Under the pieces are notes generated by a model. That model was not told the DNA's origin, made no database searches, and worked only from the letters and a program-made list of their open reading frames with translations. Source: Sanyastnella coralliicola (lineage in GTDB: Bacteria > Bacteroidota > Bacteroidia > Flavobacteriales_D > Sanyastnellaceae). From it: 64,000 nt of DNA. This document shows positions 1 through 6,825 of the stretch, one piece after another (within the stretch, counting starts at the first letter, position 1; the number at the start of each line of letters is the position of its first letter). The translations under genes were made by a program, and so were the position numbers. The stretch spans positions 2,125,501 through 2,189,500 of the forward strand of contig NZ_CP132543.1 in NCBI RefSeq assembly GCF_030845195.1, given 5' to 3'.

Positions 1-1510
1 CGTGGTATAGCAATACATCTGCAAGCGCTCCTGTTGGATCTGCCAATAGTGCGTCAAGCGCTCCTTCCGGAAGGTTATCAAACGCCTCATCCGTTGGTGC
101 GAATACTGTGAATGGTCCGTCTCCTGAAAGGTCGTCATCTAGCTCAGCTGCGATAACCGCAGTTTCTAGTGTCTCGTGTACGTCAGAGTTCACGATGATT
201 TCAACTACTGTTGCCGGTAGTGGTGCTGGTGGTAGAAGAACCGCATCAATTACGTGTACTACTCCGTTGTCAGCTTCCAAGTTTGCGATAGTTACCATCG
301 CGTCGTTGATCATTACCATCTCACCATCGATAGATACTTCTACGTCTGGTCCGAGTAGTGTCTCGATCATTTGTCCATCAGAAAGAGCGTCTGAAAGAAC
401 TGCTCCTGATGCTACGTGGTAAAGCAATACGTCTGCTAGTGCTCCTGTTGGGTCTGCCAATAGTGCGTCGAGCGCTCCTTCTGGAAGGTTATCAAACGCT
501 GCATCTGTTGGTGCGAATACTGTGAATGGTCCGTCTCCTGAAAGGTCGTCATCTAGCTCAGCTGCGATAACTGCAGTTTCTAGTGTCTCGTGTACGTCAG
601 AGTTCACGATGATTTCAACTACTGTTGCCGGTAGTGGTGCTGGTGGTAGAAGAACTGCATCAATTACGTGTACTACTCCGTTATCAGCTTCCAAGTTTGC
701 GATAGTTACCATCGCGTCGTTGATCATTACCATCTCACCATCGATAGATACTTCTACGTCTGGTCCGAGTAGCGTCTCGATCATTTGTCCATCAGAAAGA
801 GCATCTGAAAGAACTGCTCCTGATGCTACGTGGTAAAGCAATACGTCTGCTAGTGCTCCTGTTGGGTCTGCCAACAATGCGTCGAGCGCTCCTTCTGGAA
901 GGTTATCAAACGCTGCATCTGTCGGTGCAAATACTGTGAATGGTCCGTCTCCTGAAAGATCGTCGTCAAGTTCCGCCGCGATAACTGCAGTTTCTAGTGT
1001 CTCGTGTACATCAGAACCAACGATGATTTCAACTACTGTCGCCGGTAGTGGCGCAGGTGGAAGAAGTACTGCGTCAATTACATGTACTACTCCGTTTGTA
1101 GCTGGAAGGTTTGCAATGGTAACGACGGCATCATTGATCATGACCATCATTCCATCAAAAGATACTGTTACGTCTTCACCAAGTAGTGTACTTAGTGCGC
1201 CTTCCATTAGGTCAGTGCTTTCTAAGTCTCCTCCGTGTACGTGGTAAAGAAGAACGTCTGCCAAAGCTCCAGTTGGATCAGCAAGTAATCCATCCAATGC
1301 TCCGTCAGGTAATGCTTCAAATGCTGCATCTGTTGGTGCGAAAACCGTGAATGGTCCTTCGCCTGACAGATCATCATCTAGCTCAGCGGCAATCACTGCC
1401 GTTTCGAGTGTCTCATGAACGTCGCTGTCGACGATCACGTTCACTACTGTTTGTGCTGACAACGAAATCGTTGCGAGCAATAAAGTAAAGGTGTAGAGAA
1501 ACCGTTTCAT
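1..1510 (-). CDS. Secreted multi-FAS1 (fasciclin) domain protein, C-terminus beyond window
   Basis: FAS1 domains are extracellular adhesion or ligand-binding modules. From the ATG at 1510 the frame stays open to the window edge (503 codons), so the C-terminus is missing. Residues 1-20 (MKRFLYTFTLLLATISLSAQ) form a Sec signal peptide. Three complete FAS1 units and the start of a fourth follow with a strict 414-bp (138-residue) period. The units show the H1 motif FTVFAPTDAAF, an LLYHV motif and an H2 motif such as VVHVIDAVLLPP. The two units nearest the left edge are almost identical at DNA level, while the N-terminal unit is more diverged, which points to recent internal duplication. It is transcribed divergently from the photolyase. 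The family call is secure; the ligand is unknown. Confidence 0.93.
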   Translation of the reverse strand, partial: MKRFLYTFTLLLATISLSAQTVVNVIVDSDVHETLETAVIAAELDDDLSGEGPFTVFAPTDAAFEALPDGALDGLLADPTGALADVLLYHVHGGDLESTDLMEGALSTLLGEDVTVSFDGMMVMINDAVVTIANLPATNGVVHVIDAVLLPPAPLPATVVEIIVGSDVHETLETAVIAAELDDDLSGDGPFTVFAPTDAAFDNLPEGALDALLADPTGALADVLLYHVASGAVLSDALSDGQMIETLLGPDVEVSIDGEMVMINDAMVTIANLEADNGVVHVIDAVLLPPAPLPATVVEIIVNSDVHETLETAVIAAELDDDLSGDGPFTVFAPTDAAFDNLPEGALDALLADPTGALADVLLYHVASGAVLSDALSDGQMIETLLGPDVEVSIDGEMVMINDAMVTIANLEADNGVVHVIDAVLLPPAPLPATVVEIIVNSDVHETLETAVIAAELDDDLSGDGPFTVFAPTDEAFDNLPEGALDALLADPTGALADVLLYH

Positions 1511-1800
1511 GAAAATTGTTTAAATGGTTTGAGCACTCATAACATGAAGGGGCTTCCTTTTGTTTAATCTTTTTTCTTTTTCGTTAAACAATAATTGAGA
1601 TTTCAATTAGCCTTAGTGTATTAAATACCTGTTCCCACACAGGGTTTAAAAGAACACTTCGAGGGTATAAATTGCACAAAACAAGACTCTAGATTGATAC
1701 ACTTAGTGAGTAACCACCGATCTACTCCTTGCAATAATTGGAAACATCCGAGGTAATTTTTTATGAAATTTCTTTCCAAATGAACTTCTGACTCAAGTCG

Positions 1801-1906
1801 CTGTTGTTCATGCAGCAGGCGGGAAACCGCTTAGCGATCGTAAGGTGTTAAATCAATCATTTGATTTTGGACGATAGCCCGGTCTAGGCCGGGCTATTAT
1901 CTTTTT
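1801..1906 (+). ncRNA. Candidate structured RNA or leader in the 409-bp gap before phr
   Basis: The gap 1511-1919 holds no convincing ORF. Its right part contains consecutive stem-loops on the plus strand: CTGTTG/CAGCAG (1801-1806 with 1813-1818), GCGG-GAAA-CCGC with a GNRA-type tetraloop (1819-1830), then a strong terminator-like hairpin ending in a T-run at 1906. Such an arrangement suits a small RNA with its own terminator, or a leader that attenuates the photolyase gene starting at 1920. I cannot match it to a named RNA family, and I see no convincing promoter upstream. The rest of the gap (1511-1800) shows nothing I recognise. Confidence 0.3.
1874..1906 (+). terminator. Rho-independent terminator-like hairpin upstream of phr
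   Basis: A perfect 9-bp stem ATAGCCCGG (1874-1882) / CCGGGCTAT (1889-1897) with a 6-nt loop is followed by TATCTTTTT. It ends only 13 bp before the photolyase ATG, and the T-run runs into a TACATTG sequence resembling a -7 box (1906-1912). It either ends an upstream small transcript or attenuates phr. Confidence 0.65.
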
Positions 1907-1919
1907 ACATTGTATCGTA

Positions 1920-3218
1920 ATGGCTGAAGCTATAAATATTTTCTGGCACCGTCGAGATCTGCGCATTGAAGACAACGCTGGTCTTTATAAGGCCCTATCC
2001 AATGGGACACCTGTTCAACCGGTGTTCATTTTTGATAAGGAAATCCTTGACAAACTACCTGCATCAGATGCACGTGTGGATTTCATACACCAGGAACTAT
2101 ATCGACTCACCAAGGAATACGAGAAAGCAGGAGGTAGTCTTCACGTATACTATGGTACTCCCAATGAGGTCTGGCCACAAATCTTGATAGATTACCCTGT
2201 CGCTAAGGTTTTCTGTAATCGTGACTATGAACCGTATGCCTTAGAAAGAGACAAGAGTATCTTCAGTTTTCTGCAGAACAAAGAAATTCCTTTCATAGGC
2301 AGCAAAGACCATGTGATCTTCGAGAAGTCTGAAGTCGTTAAAGACGATGGATCGCCTTACACCGTTTTCACTCCTTACATGAAGAAGTGGAAAAAGACAC
2401 TTGTTTCAGGTCAGTACGATCCTTTTGATTCCAAAGGAGCCTTAGATCAGCTTCACACTGGCGCCACTTCTCAACTTCCAAGTCTCGCATCAATGGGCTT
2501 TGAGGAAACTTCAACAGAATTCCCCGGTCGTGAGGTTGATTCGGAGTTGCTCGAAGTTTATGGCGACAAGCGCGATATACCATCAATCAAGGGTACTTCA
2601 CGTTTGAGTTTACACCTTCGTTTTGGTACAGTCTCTATTCGTTCGCTAGCGCGGAAGGGGACGATGTATAGCGAGAAGTGGCTCAATGAATTGATCTGGC
2701 GCGACTTTTACCAGATGCTCATCTTTCATTTCCCTCACTCGGTAGATAAAGCATTCAAAGCCAAATACGATCTGATTCCTTGGGATAACAACGAAGACCA
2801 CTTCAATGCATGGTGCGCAGGTAAAACGGGTTACCCAATTGTAGATGCGGGTATGCGCGAGTTGAATGCCACTGGATTCATGCATAACCGTGTGCGTATG
2901 ATCGTTGCAAGCTTCCTCACAAAGCACTTGCTGATTGATTGGCGCTGGGGAGAACGATACTTTGCTGAGAAACTCCTAGACTTTGAGCTGGCCAGTAATG
3001 TTGGTGGATGGCAATGGGCCGCGAGCAGCGGGGCTGACGCCGCTCCTTACTTCCGTGTATTCAATCCTGAATCACAGCAAAAGAAGTTTGATCCGGAATT
3101 CAAGTATATCCGACGATGGGTACCGGAATACGGCACCCCGAGCTACCCACAACCTATCGTAGAACATAAATCAGCTCGTCAACGAGCAATTGACACCTAT
3201 AAGGAAGCCCTTTCATAG
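1920..3218 (+). CDS. phr: Class I deoxyribodipyrimidine photolyase (FAD-dependent, CPD type)
   Basis: Light-driven flavoenzyme that splits cyclobutane pyrimidine dimers in DNA. At 432 residues it is slightly shorter than E. coli PhrB (472). The N-terminal alpha/beta antenna domain opens with FWHRRDLRIEDN. The C-terminal FAD domain has GTSRLSLHLRFGTVS, ELIWRDFYQML and NVGGWQWAASSGADAAPYFR. The electron-transfer tryptophan triad is kept with the spacing of E. coli W306/W359/W382, at W288, W341 and W364, and W366 matches the substrate-contacting W384. These features favour a CPD photolyase over a (6-4) enzyme or DASH cryptochrome. The ATG at 1920 gives the complete domain. It is followed 13 bp later by the CoA-transferase gene, which has its own promoter-like box. 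Confidence 0.93.
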   Translation: MAEAINIFWHRRDLRIEDNAGLYKALSNGTPVQPVFIFDKEILDKLPASDARVDFIHQELYRLTKEYEKAGGSLHVYYGTPNEVWPQILIDYPVAKVFCNRDYEPYALERDKSIFSFLQNKEIPFIGSKDHVIFEKSEVVKDDGSPYTVFTPYMKKWKKTLVSGQYDPFDSKGALDQLHTGATSQLPSLASMGFEETSTEFPGREVDSELLEVYGDKRDIPSIKGTSRLSLHLRFGTVSIRSLARKGTMYSEKWLNELIWRDFYQMLIFHFPHSVDKAFKAKYDLIPWDNNEDHFNAWCAGKTGYPIVDAGMRELNATGFMHNRVRMIVASFLTKHLLIDWRWGERYFAEKLLDFELASNVGGWQWAASSGADAAPYFRVFNPESQQKKFDPEFKYIRRWVPEYGTPSYPQPIVEHKSARQRAIDTYKEALS

Positions 3219-3219
3219 T

Positions 3220-3227
3220 TACATTTG
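3220..3227 (+). promoter_or_regulatory. Bacteroidetes -7 box TACATTTG
   Basis: Exact match to TAnnTTTG, 4 nt before the GTG start at 3232, so a transcript starting in the usual place would be essentially leaderless. No clear -33 TTG-type element sits at the usual spacing. Confidence 0.5.
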
Positions 3228-3231
3228 AACT

Positions 3232-4290
3232 GTGAAAGAACTCGAACACCTTAAAGTACTTGACCTTTCAAGTGTACTCGCCGGACCTTCAGTTGGCAGT
3301 TTCTTCGCTGAACTAGGAGCTCACGTTATAAAAGTGGAAAAGCCAGGAGGTGATGTCACCCGCAATTGGCGATTGCCAGATGAATCATCAGAAGGTGTTT
3401 CTGCTTACTATGCGAGTGTGAACTACGGCAAGGAAGTTCACTATCTGGATCTAAGAGAGCCGAGCGCACAGCAACAGATTCATCGTTGGATGGAAGACTG
3501 CGATGTACTCATTGAGAATTACAAGCATGCCGACTTAGAGAAATTCGGTCTCACTCCAGAAAGTATCGCCTCTCTTCACCCCCATCTTGTTCATTGTCAT
3601 CTTCAAGGTTTTGAATTCACTCTCGACCGGGTTGCTTACGACGTTGTGTTGCAAGCCGAAACGGGTTTCATGTATATGAATGGATCGCCCAGCTCAGGGC
3701 CGATTAAAATGCCTGTCGCTCTGATTGACGTGCTTGCTGCGCATCAGATGAAGCAAAGTATACTACTCGGTTTATATCAACGAGAACGGACAGGGAAAGG
3801 AAGTTCATTCAACGTTTCGCTCGAGGGCTCTGCCCTGGCCGCATTAGTGAATCAAGCGAGCAATTATTTAATGGTGGGTCATGTTGCTCAACCATTGGGT
3901 ACACAGCACCCTAACATCGCTCCTTACGGAGATCTTTACATCAGTCACGATAACAAATGGATCGTTCTTGCCATTGGCAGCGACCGACAGTTTGAAAAGA
4001 TGGTTACGCATCTCGGCGCACCAGGATTAGCGAGTGACAGCCGCTTCCAAACCAACCCGCAACGCGTGAGTCATCGTCAAGCATTAAATGAAGTATTGGC
4101 TCGATTGTTTGCTCAACAGCAAGCAGCCCCATTCCTCGAATGGTGTCATGAAAATTTCGTCCCAGCAGGGAGCATTCGTTCCATGGATGAAGTATGCGAT
4201 TCCGCGCTAGCGAAATCAATGAAACTAGAAGAAGAACAGGAAGGAATGATGACCACCCGATTGTCTTCGGTGGCATTCAAGCGCAACTGA
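3232..4290 (+). CDS. Family III CoA-transferase (CaiB/BaiF-like)
   Basis: Transfers CoA between carboxylic acids through a covalent Asp-acyl intermediate; the substrate pair cannot be read from the sequence. The protein has 352 residues from a GTG start directly after a TACATTTG box. The N-terminus LKVLDLSSVLAGPSVGSFFAELGAHVIKVEKP is the family hallmark (quoted here in pieces: VLDLSSVLAGPSV and ELGAHVIKVEKPGGD). The likely catalytic Asp is D166 in MPVALIDVLAAHQM, close to D169 of formyl-CoA transferase. The later GERTGKG-like segment (QRERTGKGSSFNVSL) is also typical. It is somewhat shorter than the usual 380-430 residues, with a compact C-terminal half. It ends 2 bp from the convergent lytic transglycosylase gene. 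The family is certain; a racemase such as alpha-methylacyl-CoA racemase is an alternative within it. Confidence 0.85.
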   Translation: MKELEHLKVLDLSSVLAGPSVGSFFAELGAHVIKVEKPGGDVTRNWRLPDESSEGVSAYYASVNYGKEVHYLDLREPSAQQQIHRWMEDCDVLIENYKHADLEKFGLTPESIASLHPHLVHCHLQGFEFTLDRVAYDVVLQAETGFMYMNGSPSSGPIKMPVALIDVLAAHQMKQSILLGLYQRERTGKGSSFNVSLEGSALAALVNQASNYLMVGHVAQPLGTQHPNIAPYGDLYISHDNKWIVLAIGSDRQFEKMVTHLGAPGLASDSRFQTNPQRVSHRQALNEVLARLFAQQQAAPFLEWCHENFVPAGSIRSMDEVCDSALAKSMKLEEEQEGMMTTRLSSVAFKRN

Positions 4291-4292
4291 TT

Positions 4293-5222
4293 CTATTCAG
4301 CAGGAAGAATAATCTCGTACTCCTTTTTGTATTTGTTCGTTAGCGAAGCCTTGCGCAACCATGGATTCATGGTTTTCAAGATGTTGTAATTCACCCCTTG
4401 ATCTTTCGCGTACGAAGCAAAATCGGCAACGGCTGAGTCAAGCATCACAGTGCGTGTCTCGTATGGCTCGTAAAGGTCTTTTGGACGAAGAACGAATCCG
4501 TAATCTCCGCTATTATTCAAGATCTCTTTGATGGCCAAAATGCGGTAAACGTAACGTCCGGTCTCTTGATTCAAAAGAAGATCCCAATACTCATCTACTT
4601 GCTGGTTTTTGAGCTGCTTATTCACACCGCCCATACCCATGTTGTATGAAGCTGCCACCAAGGCCCAATCTCCATATTTCTCGTAAGCATCAAGGAGGTA
4701 TTGACACGCCGCTTCAGTCGATTTCTCAACATGGTAACGCTCATCCACCTCGCTGGTAATTTCTAGTCCATAGCTCTCACCAGTGGTCTTCATGAACTGC
4801 CAAAACCCTGTTGCTCCTGCAGGAGAAACGGCATTGGTCAAGCCACTTTCAATCACTGCGAGGTACTTGAAGTCATCAGGCACACCATTCTTTTCAAGGA
4901 TTGGCTCAATGACCGGAAACCAGCGATTCGCGCGCTTGAAAGTCAAGAATGTATTGCTATGCCAATAGGTATTCACCAACAACTCGCGATCAAGTTTCTC
5001 GCGCACACCGAAGGTTTCCATAGGCACTCGTTCACCTGCGAAATACACTTCTTCTGGGGTCGCTAGACTAAAGACCTTGTAGTTTTCTTCAACATGATCT
5101 TTGTACATCTCATCTGCCTTTCGTTCAGGAATCGGCTTGGAATACCCCATGAGGAAGTAAGCGATTAGAAGAACTCCTGCCACTGATAAGGTAGTGGTCA
5201 AAAAACGGATAGAGCGTGTCAT
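4293..5222 (-). CDS. Membrane-anchored lytic transglycosylase (SLT domain)
   Basis: Cleaves the glycan strand of peptidoglycan with formation of anhydro-muropeptides. Residues 9-27 form an uncleaved N-terminal membrane segment or signal anchor. The SLT/GEWL domain spans roughly residues 100-260. The catalytic Glu is E125 in YLAVIESGL, followed by the standard SPAGATGFWQFM motif and the AASYNMG motif. Compared with MltD it has no C-terminal LysM repeats and ends soon after the domain. It is the last gene of the polysaccharide operon, with a single base between it and the upstream phosphoglycosyl transferase. That suggests local wall opening for polysaccharide export or assembly, which is inference. 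Confidence 0.88.
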   Translation of the reverse strand: MTRSIRFLTTTLSVAGVLLIAYFLMGYSKPIPERKADEMYKDHVEENYKVFSLATPEEVYFAGERVPMETFGVREKLDRELLVNTYWHSNTFLTFKRANRWFPVIEPILEKNGVPDDFKYLAVIESGLTNAVSPAGATGFWQFMKTTGESYGLEITSEVDERYHVEKSTEAACQYLLDAYEKYGDWALVAASYNMGMGGVNKQLKNQQVDEYWDLLLNQETGRYVYRILAIKEILNNSGDYGFVLRPKDLYEPYETRTVMLDSAVADFASYAKDQGVNYNILKTMNPWLRKASLTNKYKKEYEIILPAE

Positions 5223-5223
5223 A

Positions 5224-6279
5224 TTAATAGGTGTATTTTCCCTTGTGTAGGTTCTTACGAGATACGATGAAGAAAGATATAAAAACGAGTAGCATGTATA
5301 GTACGACTCCTAATAACCAACGTGTAATTCCTTCTTTAGTATACGTGAGCAAAAAGATTGCCAACGAAGCATTCAGGATATTCCAAACGAAGTAAATAAA
5401 GGCGATCAAATTGTCTTTCAAACCTAGATAAGACAGGTTGTGCGTGGTATGATCACGACCACCAACAAAAGGAGATCTCTTTGACATCAACCGACTTGAA
5501 GTAACCACCGCCGTATCACATAGTGTTGTGAAACACAGTAAGATCAGCCCCACAAAAAGTGAAGCCCCTCCTGCCGGAATAAAGCTCAACTCTCCTTGGG
5601 CATATACCAATGTCATTGCTGCTACCAGCACTCCAATCAGCTGACTACCGCTATCCCCCATATACATCGAGGAAGGATGCCAGTTGAAGACGAGAAAAGC
5701 GCCGATGGTGAGCATCATTCCCAAGCAAATCAGCGACACCACTGACCCCGTAGGAAGCGCAAACCAAATGGCACCTAAAATCGTTAGGGCCACCGAAGAA
5801 GAAACACCATCCATGTTGTCTAACATGTTCAGAGAATTCATCAAGGTAATCACCCAGAGCACCGTGAAGAACATGTCTAGTGCCCTTCCAACTCCTAAGT
5901 CGATCGTAATTCCGCCGAAGGCGAGAATCAAACCACAAGCAATCTGTGCTAAGAACTTCAATAACGGTTTCGTATTGAAAGCATCATCGGCCAAGCCCAT
6001 GACAAACCCTAACGTCGAAGCGATGAGAATGGCTACTTGAGCAGACATGGGCATCACTGGGTCATCTATGACAAGCGCCGCGAATAGGAAGGAAAAGAGA
6101 AAGCCAGTAAAGAATGAAATCCCGCCAATAGTAGGCTTCGTTTGCGCACTCCAACGAACTTGGAGTTTTGCCTCTTGATTCTTGGTCCCTAAAGTTCGAA
6201 GAAAACGCAGGAGCAATCCATTCACAGCTATTGACAGCGCAAAGGCACAAAGAATGAAGAGTCCAGTGGCTAGTGTCAT
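5224..6279 (-). CDS. WecA/MraY-family polyprenyl-phosphate sugar-1-phosphate transferase
   Basis: Integral membrane enzyme that moves a sugar-1-phosphate from a UDP-sugar to undecaprenyl phosphate, the first step of a lipid-linked glycan. The 351 residues contain about ten membrane helices. The Mg-binding DD pair lies at residues 98-99 (GLADDAFNTKP), the NMLDNMDGV motif at 151-159, NWHPSSMYMGDSG near 199-211, and the His-rich loop GRDHTTHNL at 274-282. The last motif fits WecA-like enzymes better than MraY, which carries a different signature and lies in the mur cluster. It abuts rfbC with no gap (6279/6280), so the two are co-transcribed. The sugar is probably a HexNAc-1-phosphate, but this cannot be read from sequence. 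Confidence 0.88.
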   Translation of the reverse strand: MTLATGLFILCAFALSIAVNGLLLRFLRTLGTKNQEAKLQVRWSAQTKPTIGGISFFTGFLFSFLFAALVIDDPVMPMSAQVAILIASTLGFVMGLADDAFNTKPLLKFLAQIACGLILAFGGITIDLGVGRALDMFFTVLWVITLMNSLNMLDNMDGVSSSVALTILGAIWFALPTGSVVSLICLGMMLTIGAFLVFNWHPSSMYMGDSGSQLIGVLVAAMTLVYAQGELSFIPAGGASLFVGLILLCFTTLCDTAVVTSSRLMSKRSPFVGGRDHTTHNLSYLGLKDNLIAFIYFVWNILNASLAIFLLTYTKEGITRWLLGVVLYMLLVFISFFIVSRKNLHKGKYTY

Positions 6280-6825
6280 TTAGAACGGACTTTCATATTC
6301 AGTCCATCCTGGTGCATCTGCATCTTTCTCGCTAATCAACGGTTCTTCCACACCCCAATCGATGGCTAGAATAGGATCATTCCATCGCAAGGTTCGTTCG
6401 CATTCAGGAGCGTAGTATCCTGTGCATTTATAGCTGAACACCGTATCATCTTCAAGGGTCAAAAACCCATGGGCAAAGCCCGGAGGAATCCAGAACTGAA
6501 GCTTATTCTCCTCGCTTAGCAACACCATGTGATGCTGTCCGAACGTAGGGGATTCTTTGCGCAGGTCAACAGCTACGTCGAATGCTTTCCCTCTAGAAAC
6601 GCGCACTAATTTCCCTTGTGGAACTGGTGGTTCTTGAAAATGTAAACCGCGCACAGTGTAGGCTTTGGAAAGCGACTCGTTGTCTTGAACGAATGTAACG
6701 TCTAGTCCTGTTGCCTCATGAAATCGGCGATCATTGAATGGCTCGAAGAAGTACCCTCTATCATCCCGGAAGACCGATGGTTCGATGACTAACAAACCTT
6801 CGATCGGTGTCGAACTTACCTTCAT
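6280..6825 (-). CDS. rfbC: dTDP-4-dehydrorhamnose 3,5-epimerase
   Basis: Third enzyme of dTDP-L-rhamnose synthesis, double epimerisation at C3 and C5 of dTDP-4-keto-6-deoxyglucose. At 181 residues it has the normal family length with a cupin fold. The catalytic base is H62 in VRGLHFQ, and the conserved tyrosine region is FSYKCTGYYAP (about 130-140). WIPPGFAHGFLTL is the classic cupin signature. It overlaps the tyrosine-kinase gene by 4 bp (6822-6825) and abuts the phosphoglycosyl transferase, so it belongs to the envelope polysaccharide operon. rfbA, rfbB and rfbD are not in the window. The product implies that a rhamnose or related 6-deoxyhexose is part of the exported glycan. Confidence 0.93.
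   Translation of the reverse strand: MKVSSTPIEGLLVIEPSVFRDDRGYFFEPFNDRRFHEATGLDVTFVQDNESLSKAYTVRGLHFQEPPVPQGKLVRVSRGKAFDVAVDLRKESPTFGQHHMVLLSEENKLQFWIPPGFAHGFLTLEDDTVFSYKCTGYYAPECERTLRWNDPILAIDWGVEEPLISEKDADAPGWTEYESPF

Noticed and set aside
108-1247. Three plus-strand ORFs of 103-104 codons, 414 bp apart
   Set aside because: They are antisense shadows of the minus-strand FAS1 repeats, sharing their period; the minus frame has a signal peptide and clear FAS1 motifs.
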